Assembly: GCF_009829325.1 (NCBI RefSeq)
Contig: NZ_VUOS01000014.1
Location: 186,001-250,000 of the forward strand
Direction: 5' to 3'
Length of the DNA: 64,000 bases
Source of the DNA: Nocardia sp. CY41
GTDB lineage: Bacteria; Actinomycetota; Actinomycetes; Mycobacteriales; Mycobacteriaceae
A program made the translations under genes and the position numbers. The notes below the pieces were generated by a model. That model was given only the letters and a program-made list of their open reading frames with translations, did no database searches and was not told the DNA's origin. Each line of letters starts with the position of its first letter. The stretch's first letter is position 1. Of this stretch, positions 34,529-42,517 are shown in pieces.

Positions 34529-35401
34529 TCACGGGCGAGCGGGAGCCCCGACCAGCGCGTGCCGGTCGAGCCACTCGGCCACCGCCCGGCCGATCTCGTC
34601 CGGCCGGTCCTCCGGCGCGTGGTGGCCCGCAGGCCCGATCGGGGTGACCTCGGCGTTCGCGAAGGTGTTCGCGGCCCACTCGATCACCTCCGCCGAACCG
34701 AGCCCGACACCGTTCTCCAGCGCCATCAGCAGCTTGGGCACCTCGGGTGTCGCGGCCGCCCACGCGCCGTAGCGGCGCACCAGGGCGACCACGTCCGCGG
34801 GCTCGCCGTCCAGCGGGAACTCGCGCGGCCACACCAGCAGCGGCTTGCGCGACGCCGGTGTGGGGTACGGCGCGCGGTACACGTCGTGATCTTCGGTCGC
34901 CAGGTCGGCGACGCCCTTCGGGAGGTTGAACTCGATGAACATGTTCTCCTCCAGGATCATTCGCTCCCCTTCCGCGGAGCGGAACTTCCGGAACAGCTCG
35001 GCCCCCAGCGGCGGCAACTCGTCATAGCGCATCGGCCGAAGGAACGTTTCGATCAATGCGATGCCGCGCACGCGGCCGGGATGCCGCGCCGCCCAGTCCA
35101 TGGCCAGGGCGCCACCCCAGTCGTGCCCGACCAGCACCACCTGGTCCAGCCCGAGCGCGTCGAACCAGGCGTCCAGATAGGCGGCGTGATCGGTGAGACG
35201 GTAGCCGATGTCGGGCTTGCCCGACTCTCCCATCCCGATCAGATCCGGGGCCAGCGCTCTGGTCCGTTCGGCGACGTGCGGGATCACGTTGCGCCACAGA
35301 TGCGAAGAGGTCGGATTGCCGTGCAGGAACACCACGGGGGTGTCCCCGGCGCCGGTGTCGCGGTAGTGGATGGAGGAATCGAGAACGTCGACGGTGGGCA
35401 T
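34529..35401 (-). CDS. Haloalkane dehalogenase-like alpha/beta hydrolase
   Basis: 290 residues. Residues match haloalkane dehalogenase subfamily II: HGNPTSS (27-33, halide-binding Asn29), nucleophile Asp94 with the halide Trp95 in GHDWGG, acid Glu118 in ALIETF, and the base His in GPAGHHAPED near the C-terminus. An Asp nucleophile (not Ser) with Trp next to it supports C-halogen hydrolysis rather than esterase activity. Natural substrate unknown. The ATG at 35401 with GGACC upstream is preferred to an in-frame start at 35452. It is divergent from a long gap containing a possible RNA gene. Confidence 0.88.
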   Translation of the reverse strand: MPTVDVLDSSIHYRDTGAGDTPVVFLHGNPTSSHLWRNVIPHVAERTRALAPDLIGMGESGKPDIGYRLTDHAAYLDAWFDALGLDQVVLVGHDWGGALAMDWAARHPGRVRGIALIETFLRPMRYDELPPLGAELFRKFRSAEGERMILEENMFIEFNLPKGVADLATEDHDVYRAPYPTPASRKPLLVWPREFPLDGEPADVVALVRRYGAWAAATPEVPKLLMALENGVGLGSAEVIEWAANTFANAEVTPIGPAGHHAPEDRPDEIGRAVAEWLDRHALVGAPARP

Positions 35402-35663
35402 GATGTGGTCCTTTCGGGTCCGGCTCTTTCGCATGCACCCGTTTGGACACACGAATCCGCCCGCCTGTGACCGACCCCGGAGTGAGCCTGGTCACAGTCC
35501 GTCGATCCCCTGAGGCAGGGTTCGTCAGCAATGGGAAATCCGTACTCATGCAGTAGATATATGGTCGAAACTGAAGATAGTCTGAGAAATTTTTCGAACC
35601 CCCAGAACGAACTTGCCAATCCAATCGACATTTATCTACTGTCTTGATACGTAGAACCAAGCG

Positions 35664-35781
35664 TGATCGGAGACGAGGCGGAAGCATGCCGGCACCCCCC
35701 GGATAGTGACTTCCCCGCGCACCGGCACCCGCCGGAGCCCATCACCCCCGATCATCACGAGTGAGTCCGGAGCAAGCGCGG
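35664..35781 (+). ncRNA. Candidate structured RNA with C-rich hairpin loop (6C-like)
   Basis: Within a 680-bp gap. Hairpin 1: GGAAG (35680-35684) pairs with CTTCC (35710-35714), extended by CAT/GTG, enclosing CCGG-CACCCC-CCGG (35689-35702), so a run of six C (35695-35700) lies in and beside the loop. Hairpin 2: CCGCGC (35715-35720) pairs with GCGCGG (35776-35781), then CCGG with CCGG, enclosing further C-rich unpaired sequence. Two hairpins with C-runs describe the actinobacterial 6C RNA, but the locus differs from the mycobacterial one and I cannot run a covariance search. A TTGCCA/TACTGT-type promoter lies near 35610-35640. Boundaries are approximate. Confidence 0.45.
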
Positions 35782-35895
35782 CTCGACACCTCGGGACCTC
35801 CCCCTCATCAGCCCCGTGGTGTCGTCCCAGTGCGGTTTTCGGAGTGGACAACCTATCCGCACAACCGCGCGGCTCCCCAGGACTCCTCGTGATAA

Positions 35896-35935
35896 CCGCC
35901 CCCGAATCGGCGCCGGCACGGCGATTCGGGGGCGG
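35896..35935 (+). terminator. Strong hairpin terminator inside the gap between divergent genes
   Basis: Perfect 14-bp arms CCGCCCCCGAATCG (35896-35909) and CGATTCGGGGGCGG (35922-35935) with a 12-nt loop. Both flanking protein genes point away, so this hairpin implies a transcript of its own in the gap, most simply the candidate RNA at about 35664. The rest of 35402-36085 is A+T-richer near 35540-35650 and has no convincing protein frame. Confidence 0.7.
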
Positions 35936-36085
35936 GCCCATTCTTCGGTCCGGTCATGTCGGCGCACGGCCGGTTATCGCCCGGCTGTGCCGAATCTCAT
36001 ACGCGCCATTCGGTTGTGCGAACCCCGCCACTGGATACTTTGACGCCGGTTACAGTTTCAAGTGGATTCGGCGTTAGGAAGTTCG

Positions 36086-36808
36086 ATGAAGTCCACAGCG
36101 CAGCGGCTGGCCCTGCTCGGCATCATGGTCGCGACTTCCGTCGGACTGATCTCCTGTTCCTCGGTACGGCCCAGCGAGTCGACCGCGGCGGGCTGCGGGA
36201 CCGGCGGCCGGGTCTGCGCCGACGCGCCCGCCCCGATTCCCGCTCGCGACGCCCTCGCCCTGTTGAACGCCCTGCGCGTGGCGGAACGCGCGCCCAAAAC
36301 GGGTTACAGCCGAGACGAATTCGGGCCGCCCTGGTCGGACAACGTCGCGGTGCCCGGCGGCAACAACGGCTGCGACACGCGCAACGACATCCTCCAGCGC
36401 GACATGACCGACGTGACTTTCAAGTCGGGCAAGTGCATCGTCGCGACCGGAACGCTCGCCGACCCCTACACCGGCAAGACCATCAACTTCAAACGGGGCA
36501 CGAAGTCCTCCGACGACGTCCAGATCGATCACGTCGTCGCGCTCTCGGACGCCTGGCAGAAAGGCGCGCAGCAACTTTCCGCCGAGCGCCGCCGCGAGCT
36601 GGCCAACGACCCGCTCAACCTGCAGGCCGTCGACGGCCCGACCAACCAGTCCAAGAGCGACTCCGACGCGGCCGAATGGCTACCGCCGAGCAAGGGCTAC
36701 CACTGCGCCTACCTGACCAGGCAGATCCAGGTGAAGACGGCCTACCAGCTCTGGGTCAGCCCGGCCGAGAAGGACGCCATGGCACGGGTGCTGAACGCCT
36801 GCCCCTGA
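36086..36808 (+). CDS. Secreted HNH-family (DUF1524/GmrSD C-terminal-like) nuclease lipoprotein
   Basis: 240 residues. Signal peptide (QRLALLGIMVATSVGLIS) with lipobox ending at Cys24. The nuclease motif is clear: QIDHVVALSDAWQKGAQQLS (about 150-169) supplies the general-base His, followed by ANDPLNLQAVDGPTNQSKSD (about 177-196) with the Asn and Lys of the DUF1524 HNH fold. Three further cysteines could form disulphides outside the cell. Likely a nutritional or competitive extracellular nuclease. The ATG at 36086 has AGGAAG upstream. Confidence 0.88.
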   Translation: MKSTAQRLALLGIMVATSVGLISCSSVRPSESTAAGCGTGGRVCADAPAPIPARDALALLNALRVAERAPKTGYSRDEFGPPWSDNVAVPGGNNGCDTRNDILQRDMTDVTFKSGKCIVATGTLADPYTGKTINFKRGTKSSDDVQIDHVVALSDAWQKGAQQLSAERRRELANDPLNLQAVDGPTNQSKSDSDAAEWLPPSKGYHCAYLTRQIQVKTAYQLWVSPAEKDAMARVLNACP

Positions 36809-36811
36809 GTC

Positions 36812-37828
36812 TCAGGGAAACTCGATCACCACCTTCCCGAACGGATCCGCGGTGCGGAAATACCGGTAGGCCGATTCGGCTTCCTCGAAGGGGAACACAC
36901 GGTCGACGACCGGACGCATCCGATGGGCGGCGATCGCTCGATTCATCGCCTCGAAATCCGTTCGGCTGCCCACCGCGATACGGCGAATGGACAGATACGA
37001 CGATCCGAACGGGTTGCCCACGGGCAGATCATCGGCGGGCATCGCGCCGATCATCGTGATCCGCGCGTTGTACGCGCCCGACCGCACGGATTTCGCGAGC
37101 GTCGGCATGCCCACCGCGTCGAGGACGTGGTCCACGCCGTCGCCGCCGGTGCGGTCCAGCACGGCGAGTTCCCAGTCCGGGGTCCGGCTCCGATCGATCA
37201 CCTCGTCGGCTCCGAGCGCACGCAGCCGCTCGGCTTTGCGCGCGTTCGAGGTGATCGAGAGGACCCTGGCTCCGTACATTCTCGCGTGCTGAACCCCGAA
37301 CAGCGCCACCGATCCGCTGCCTACGGTCAAGACGGTCTCGCCCGGGCGCACCGGCAGCGGCGTGCTCAGTGCGGCCCACGCCACCACCCCGGCGCAGGTC
37401 AACGTCGCGGCTTCCGCGTCCGAGAGGTGGCCCGGCACGTGCACCACCGAATCCTCCTCCAGCACCGCGTAAGTGGCGAGCATGCCGGGATAGGTCGCGC
37501 CGTACTGCTCGACGACGTGCGCCTGACGCTGTGGGCCGTCGACCCACCGGAGGAAGTAGGTGGCGGTCACCCGGTCGCCCACCGCGGCGCGCGTCACAGC
37601 GCCACCCACGGCGATCACCTCGCCGACGCCGTCGCTGAGAGGTACGACGCCGGGAATGGCGGGCAACGGATACGTCCCGTCCATCAGCATCAGATCACGA
37701 CGATTCAGCGACGCCGCCCGCACACGGATCACCACTTGCCGTGGGCCGGGTTCGGGCAACTGCTGCGGCGCGGTGGTCAGGCCGTCGGCCCCGCGCGTGG
37801 GGTCCAGATGGTAGGCGACGGCCTGCAT
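36812..37828 (-). CDS. Zinc-independent medium-chain dehydrogenase (quinone oxidoreductase type)
   Basis: 338 residues of the MDR superfamily. GroES-like N-terminal domain with SLNRRDLMLMDGTYPLPAIP (about 44-63) and the NAD(P) Rossmann motif VLTVGSGSVALFGVQHARM (about 173-191). The catalytic-zinc cysteine (normally near residue 40) and the four structural zinc cysteines are absent, so it belongs with NADPH-dependent quinone/alkenal reductases. The start overlaps the stop of the upstream SnoaL-like gene by one base, so they are co-translated. Converges with the nuclease gene (3 bp). Confidence 0.88.
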   Translation of the reverse strand: MQAVAYHLDPTRGADGLTTAPQQLPEPGPRQVVIRVRAASLNRRDLMLMDGTYPLPAIPGVVPLSDGVGEVIAVGGAVTRAAVGDRVTATYFLRWVDGPQRQAHVVEQYGATYPGMLATYAVLEEDSVVHVPGHLSDAEAATLTCAGVVAWAALSTPLPVRPGETVLTVGSGSVALFGVQHARMYGARVLSITSNARKAERLRALGADEVIDRSRTPDWELAVLDRTGGDGVDHVLDAVGMPTLAKSVRSGAYNARITMIGAMPADDLPVGNPFGSSYLSIRRIAVGSRTDFEAMNRAIAAHRMRPVVDRVFPFEEAESAYRYFRTADPFGKVVIEFP

Positions 37829-38271
37829 CAGGCGACGCCGATGTACTGGTGATCCCACCGGATCCGGCCCTCGTCGTCGAGCGCGACGACGTCGTATCCA
37901 CCACCCACCACGGCCCCGTCGGCCTTCGTCACCATGTGCCAGCTCAGGCCGATCAGGTTCACCGAGAGGAGCACCGCAGGCTCCCCGGTGACGAATACGT
38001 GCTCGCCAGGGGCGACGAACTCGTCGTACGCGCGGTCGACCCGCCGGTCCAACGCTTCGTAGCCGCGGATCTCCACGGTCGGGATCGGGAAGGACAATCG
38101 CCCAAGCGCCTCCCGCATCGCCTGCGGCGGATCCACCAGCACCTGCGCCCCGTCCTCGGCCCACAGCTGCCGGATCCGCTTGCGCCTCGCCTCGGCATCG
38201 GATTCGTTCCACAGCGCGATGTACCGTTCGGCGAACCGCGAAAGTTCCTGCTCATCTAGTTTCTTGCTCAT
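37828..38271 (-). CDS. SnoaL/NTF2-like protein
   Basis: 147 residues. The NTF2-like cone fold is suggested by ELSRFAERYIALWNESDAEA, RKRIRQLWAEDG, and the closing VVALDDEGRIRWDHQYIG. The family ranges from polyketide cyclases to ketosteroid isomerases and non-enzymatic domains. It is first in a two-gene operon with the oxidoreductase at 36812. The divergent gene is an MmyB-like regulator. Confidence 0.8.
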   Translation of the reverse strand: MSKKLDEQELSRFAERYIALWNESDAEARRKRIRQLWAEDGAQVLVDPPQAMREALGRLSFPIPTVEIRGYEALDRRVDRAYDEFVAPGEHVFVTGEPAVLLSVNLIGLSWHMVTKADGAVVGGGYDVVALDDEGRIRWDHQYIGVA

Positions 38272-38357
38272 GCGGCGAAGTCTTGCCCTCGATCGGCGCC
38301 TGTGCGATTCCCCGCAAGGTATGGCGGGCCCGTCGCTCTGCGCCGGATACTGCTGCT

Positions 38358-39149
38358 ATGACGACGGCGGCCCAGTCCACCGGGTTCGCCCGGCAGCTCA
38401 AGCACTGGCGCACGCTGCGCCGGGTCAGCCAGCTCGACCTCGCGATCCGCGCCGACACCACGCAACGTCATCTCAGCTTTCTGGAGCAGGGGCGCTCGCG
38501 CCCCGGACGCACCATGGTGGTGCGGCTGGCCGAATCGCTCGAGCTGTCACTGCGCGAGCGCAACGGATTGCTGCTCGCCGCGGGTTACGCGCCCGTCTTT
38601 CCCGAATCGGAGCTCGACACAGTCGAATTGGCGCCGGTGCTGGAAGCGTTGCGCGCCATTCTGGACGGCCATCTGCCCTACCCGGCGCTGGTGGTCCGGC
38701 CCTATGGCATCCTGCTCGCCGCCAACGCCGCCTTCGACGTGCTCACCGAGGGCGCAGCCCCGTGGCTGCTGGAACCGCCGGTCAACGTGCTGCGGCTCGC
38801 GTTGCACCCGGACGGCTTGGCCGCCCGCGTGCGCAACCTGCCGGAATGGGGAAGGCACGTCACCGAGGCGCTGCGCAACCGGTTGGCCCGCAGTCCCGAT
38901 CCCGTCTTGGACGCGCTGATCGAGGAATTGGAGACCTATCTGCCGCCTGCCGAACCGGGGCCGGGCCATCTCGGTTTCGCGGTGCCGCTGCGCTTGCGCT
39001 GCGCCGAAGGGGAACTGCGTCTGATCACCACGCTCACTTCGTTCGCCACGGCGGTGGACGTCACGCTCGCCGAATTGCAACTGGAGGCGTTCCTGCCCGG
39101 CGACGAGCAGACCGCGCAGATCCTGCGCGACCGCGCCGCACGACGCTGA
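38358..39149 (+). CDS. XRE-family regulator with MmyB-like ligand-binding domain
   Basis: 263 residues: N-terminal XRE helix-turn-helix (about 8-65; LKHWRTLRRVSQLDLAIRAD, QRHLSFLEQGRSRPGRTMVV) and a C-terminal PAS-like MmyB domain (about 95-255; YPALVVRPYGILLAANAAFD). MmyB-type proteins often bind fatty-acyl ligands and control an adjacent oxidoreductase gene. Here the divergent SnoaL/oxidoreductase operon is the natural target. The ATG at 38358 is the family-consistent start. Confidence 0.9.
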   Translation: MTTAAQSTGFARQLKHWRTLRRVSQLDLAIRADTTQRHLSFLEQGRSRPGRTMVVRLAESLELSLRERNGLLLAAGYAPVFPESELDTVELAPVLEALRAILDGHLPYPALVVRPYGILLAANAAFDVLTEGAAPWLLEPPVNVLRLALHPDGLAARVRNLPEWGRHVTEALRNRLARSPDPVLDALIEELETYLPPAEPGPGHLGFAVPLRLRCAEGELRLITTLTSFATAVDVTLAELQLEAFLPGDEQTAQILRDRAARR

Positions 39150-39336
39150 GCGAGGCCCCCACCGCAGCGACCAGCCGGTGATGCGAAGCGCGACGTGCGG
39201 GCGGGCCGGCGGTCCGGCCGCCGCACCGGGGATTGTGCCGATCCGGCGGCTCGCCCGTTACGATCCCGCGGCCGAATCGCCACTCCACGCAGGAAGATCG
39301 GTCCCGCAGGCCGCCCTACGGGACCTCACCATCGAC

Positions 39337-40539
39337 TCACACCGACGCGAGTTCGTGCTCGGCCGGGGCATCCCAATCGATCCGGTAGCGCTGCTCGGGT
39401 CCCATGGTCTTCTCCGGCTTCATCACGGTCTTGGCCATGAGCGGCATGAGCAGCTGCATGACCTTGCGTCCCACCGGCCCCGGCGTCTTGCTGTGGTTGA
39501 TCTTCGCCGCGCGGGCCGCGACGCCTTCCACACGCTCGCGCCGCAGCCGCTCATAGACCGCGAACGCCTCTGGAACGGGCAGATCACGCAAGCAGCGCGC
39601 CAGTTGCACGGCGCTCTCGATCGCCAGCGACGCACCCTGGCCGGAACTGTTGGACGGGGCGTGCACCGCGTCGCCCACCAGCACCATCCGCCCGCGATGC
39701 CAGCGCGGCACCGGCGGCATGATGTGCAGCGCACCGACCACCTCCAGCTGATCCTCGGTGGTCCGACGAGCGAGTTCGCCGCCAGGGGTGTCGTCGCCGT
39801 AGGTCTCGCGCAGGATCCGCAACCACTGCGCGTTCGGCACCGCCCGTGCCGCGGTGAGCGACAGATACTCCTTGTGCGGCAGGTTCGCTCCCCACGCCAC
39901 CCTCCCGTCGCCGAGCGGCCAGTACAGGTAGTACGCCCGCTTGCCGAACGCGAAGGTCATGGTGTCGGCCGGGAGGTCGGCGTCGCACTCGGTGGTCGCG
40001 CCGAAGCCGAGCATGCCGGTGTAGCCGGGGCCGGGCGCGTCCGGGTCGATCAGCGTGCGCACTCGTGAGCGGATGCCGTCCGCGCCGATCAGCACGTCGG
40101 CGGTGGCCGTGCTGCCGTCGGCGAACCGGGCGGTGCTGCCCGACTCGTCCTCGTGCACGTCGACCAGGCGTTTCTCGTACTCGAACGGCACCCCCGCGGC
40201 GATCGCGTGCCGGTGCAGCGCCTGGTGCAACTCGCTGCGATCGACCAGTTGCAGCGGCGGCACATCGGAGAGGCCGGGCAGGTCGAGGACCTTGTCTCCG
40301 ACCGCCATCCGCATCTTCGTCACCGGCAGCGCGATGGCGCGAACCGGGTCGCCCGCCCCGATGATGTCGAGCGCGGCGATCCCGTTGGGCGCGAGGGCGA
40401 GTCCGCTGCCGATGCCGTAGGAAGGGCCGGGATAGGCCTCGTAGACGCGGGCATCGATGCCCGCTTTGCGCAGGGCCGTCGCGACGACGGGTCCGGCTAT
40501 GCCGCCACCGATCACCAGGGCGGTACGTGTTGTGGACAT
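39337..40539 (-). CDS. FAD-dependent aromatic-hydroxylase-type monooxygenase
   Basis: 400 residues. The FAD-binding motif VIGGGIAGPVVATALRKAG (about 9-27), the DG motif VLIGADGIRSRVR (about 152-164) and the GD motif GRMVLVGDAVHAPSNSSGQG (about 287-306) are all present, as in p-hydroxybenzoate hydroxylase-like and tetracycline/rifampicin-modifying monooxygenases. Substrate not predictable. The ATG at 40539 is near the FAD motif as usual. It lies 180 bp downstream of a padR gene on the same strand, which may regulate it. Confidence 0.9.
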   Translation of the reverse strand: MSTTRTALVIGGGIAGPVVATALRKAGIDARVYEAYPGPSYGIGSGLALAPNGIAALDIIGAGDPVRAIALPVTKMRMAVGDKVLDLPGLSDVPPLQLVDRSELHQALHRHAIAAGVPFEYEKRLVDVHEDESGSTARFADGSTATADVLIGADGIRSRVRTLIDPDAPGPGYTGMLGFGATTECDADLPADTMTFAFGKRAYYLYWPLGDGRVAWGANLPHKEYLSLTAARAVPNAQWLRILRETYGDDTPGGELARRTTEDQLEVVGALHIMPPVPRWHRGRMVLVGDAVHAPSNSSGQGASLAIESAVQLARCLRDLPVPEAFAVYERLRRERVEGVAARAAKINHSKTPGPVGRKVMQLLMPLMAKTVMKPEKTMGPEQRYRIDWDAPAEHELASV

Positions 40540-40719
40540 GGGTGTCTCCAGGATTCGTGCGATACGGGTTTCGGTTCCCGGACCGACGCACGCGCCACCC
40601 ACCCGGTTATCCTGTGGTTGCCAGCCTTGTAGCCGGGTGCGCGTTCGCGGGCGCGGTTCGAGACTGTTCGATCGGGCCCGGCGGCGGTGTTGCCGCACCT
40701 CGCCGGGTCCGGTTCTCGG

Positions 40720-41364
40720 CTAGTTCTCGGCCATCCCCCTCTCCACCAGCTCGGCGACCTCGGACGGCAGCGCACCGCGCTCGTGCCATGCACGCCATTG
40801 CGCCAGTCCGGGGAAGGTGCCCTCGGTCAGCTCTTCGCGCAGCGAACGCGTCCACGCCGCTTCGGCTTCCAGCATCGCCAGCCCGAACTCGGTCTCGACG
40901 ATGAACAGCCGCGGTAGCGCGCCCGCGAGTTCGCCGAGTTCGCGGCGCACGGTACCGATGGTCCGCTCCAGCGCTTCGATGCGGGCGCCGAGCAGTTCGA
41001 TCACCTCGGCGGGCGGAAGCACCGCGAGAATGGACAGGCCCGCGACGAACCGGTGATGTTCCGGTTCCGGGGTCGACAGCAGCTCCCTGGTCCAATCGGC
41101 CATCTCGGCGCGGCCCGCGTCGGTGATCCGGTAGATCACCCGCTCCGGCCGCGCGCCGGCGCGCTCACTGCCCACCACCTCGAGGAAGCCGACTTTGGCC
41201 ATGTTCTGCACGACGGTGTAGAGCGAACCCCATTTGATCGCCATGTCGTGGTCTTTGCCGCGATCGCGCAGGGTCTGCGCGATCTCGTACCGGTGCATCG
41301 GGCGTTCGACGATCACGGACAGCACCGCGAGCGCCAGCAGGTTGTCGACCTTGCGTTTCTTCAT
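40720..41364 (-). CDS. PadR-family transcriptional regulator
   Basis: 214 residues: N-terminal winged helix (about 8-85; LLALAVLSVIVERPMHRYEI, KWGSLYTVVQNMAKVGFLEV) and a C-terminal coiled region (about 95-214) as in the long PadR subgroup. The ATG at 41364 follows an ideal AAGGAGGTG site. A nested inverted repeat (41377-41408) overlaps this region upstream and is probably its operator. Likely represses itself and perhaps the monooxygenase downstream. Confidence 0.92.
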   Translation of the reverse strand: MKKRKVDNLLALAVLSVIVERPMHRYEIAQTLRDRGKDHDMAIKWGSLYTVVQNMAKVGFLEVVGSERAGARPERVIYRITDAGRAEMADWTRELLSTPEPEHHRFVAGLSILAVLPPAEVIELLGARIEALERTIGTVRRELGELAGALPRLFIVETEFGLAMLEAEAAWTRSLREELTEGTFPGLAQWRAWHERGALPSEVAELVERGMAEN

Positions 41365-41376
41365 CGCGGCACCTCC

Positions 41377-41408
41377 TTACTCGCGTACGAATATACGTCT
41401 ACGAGTAA
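41377..41408. promoter_or_regulatory. Putative PadR operator overlapping the padR ribosome site
   Basis: Outer arms TTACTCG (41377-41383) and CGAGTAA (41402-41408) are perfect; inside, CGT and ACG pair around ATAT-rich sequence in a 32-bp dyad. The site is A+T-rich against its background, lies immediately upstream of padR and touches its Shine-Dalgarno sequence, as expected of an autorepressor site. Confidence 0.65.
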
Positions 41409-41425
41409 TGGCAGCGCAAGCGCTG

Positions 41426-41638
41426 TCACGCGGGCACCGTCTCCTGCTCTCTCGCCTGGTCTTCCAGCAACTTCGTGGCGATGTTGGTCAGCGCCTGGTC
41501 CAGCAGCGCGCGATCCGCGGGATCGGCCTCGCTCCAGTCGTCGAGCCTGCTGTCGAGCCAGGGCCGCCAAGCCGCCTTGATCCGGTCCATCTCGGCGGCG
41601 CCGGAGTCGGTGAGCCGCAGCCGCCGCCCCTCGCGCAT
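41426..41638 (-). pseudogene. C-terminal fragment of a MarR-like regulator
   Basis: Seventy residues from an internal ATG (LMREGRRLRLTDSGAAEMDR onward) match the wing and C-terminal helices of MarR proteins (RLRLTDSGAAEMDRI, then AWRPWLDSRLDDWSEAD). The frame stays open further upstream (KSHTYLMREGRR), but it has no N-terminal DNA-reading domain and runs into the end of the tetR gene at 41714. It is most simply a 5'-truncated gene remnant; a short functional protein cannot be excluded. Confidence 0.5.
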
Positions 41639-41713
41639 CAGATACGTATGGGACTTCGCCGCTGCGATGGATATCCAGCGACACGGCAGCGAATACGCTG
41701 CCCCCGCATGTGG

Positions 41714-42355
41714 CTAGCTGTCCACCGGCCGCTCGATGAGCGACATGGCGATCGGGACCAGCAGATCGACGAGTTCGGCGACCGTCGGACGCGGGTCGGC
41801 GAGCACCCACTCGTGCGCCAGGCCGTTGATCGCGCCGATCAAGGCGCTGGCGCCCCATCCGGGCGCGCCTCGCACTCGCGAACCGGGGGCCACGACCGGC
41901 ACCACATGCGTTTCCAGCACGGACGCCCACGCGTGCCTGCGTTCGCGACGATGCCGCTCCATCCGGTCGCTCACCCCGACCACTTCGATGAACGCGACTT
42001 TGGCACGGTAGGGATCAGAGCCGATCGACGCGAGGTAAGCCGCTACCACGGCGGTCATCGCGGCGGGCAGGTCGAAGCGAGGGTCGAGGTCCCCGAGCCG
42101 CCCCAGCACGGCGGCGGCGGCCTCGTCCTGGATCCGGTCGTAGGCCGCGACCAGCACGTCCTCTCTGGTCTGGAACTCCTCGTAGAACTGCCGCTTGGAC
42201 AAGCCCGCCGCGGCGCACACGTCGGCCAGCGAGCAATTCGCGTAGCCGCGCTCGGCGAAGATCCGGGTGGCCGCGTCGAGGAACCGCTGACGCCGCTCGG
42301 CTTTCCGCTCCACGACGGCACGCCCGCCGTATTGCCTGCCCACTGTCGCCGTCAT
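41714..42355 (-). CDS. TetR-family transcriptional regulator
   Basis: 213 residues. Helix-turn-helix at about 18-60 (RRQRFLDAATRIFAERGYAN, CSLADVCAAAGLSKRQFYEE). The C-terminal domain ends with PIAMSLIERPVDS. ATG 42355 is used; a GTG at 42364 would add three residues. It is divergent from a secreted lipase gene, its probable target; a TetR-like dyad also lies before the SDR gene at 44045, about 1.7 kb away. Confidence 0.9.
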   Translation of the reverse strand: MTATVGRQYGGRAVVERKAERRQRFLDAATRIFAERGYANCSLADVCAAAGLSKRQFYEEFQTREDVLVAAYDRIQDEAAAAVLGRLGDLDPRFDLPAAMTAVVAAYLASIGSDPYRAKVAFIEVVGVSDRMERHRRERRHAWASVLETHVVPVVAPGSRVRGAPGWGASALIGAINGLAHEWVLADPRPTVAELVDLLVPIAMSLIERPVDS

Positions 42356-42517
42356 ATCTCTCACCGTAGCGAAATCGCGGCGACCGGGAACCGCCCGTCG
42401 GTCCGAGATTTTCCGGACGTTCGTTCTTGTGATCCGCGCCGGGACGCCGCATACTCGTGGCCAGTCTGAAACCGATGGGGCTCACATATGTGGCTCACAG
42501 AACGAAGAGGTTCTCGC

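Noticed and set aside
35706..36077. Open frame of 123 codons on the plus strand over the candidate RNA and terminator
   Set aside because: Composition is not protein-like, it spans a 14-bp hairpin and ends inside the promoter region of the HNH nuclease gene.
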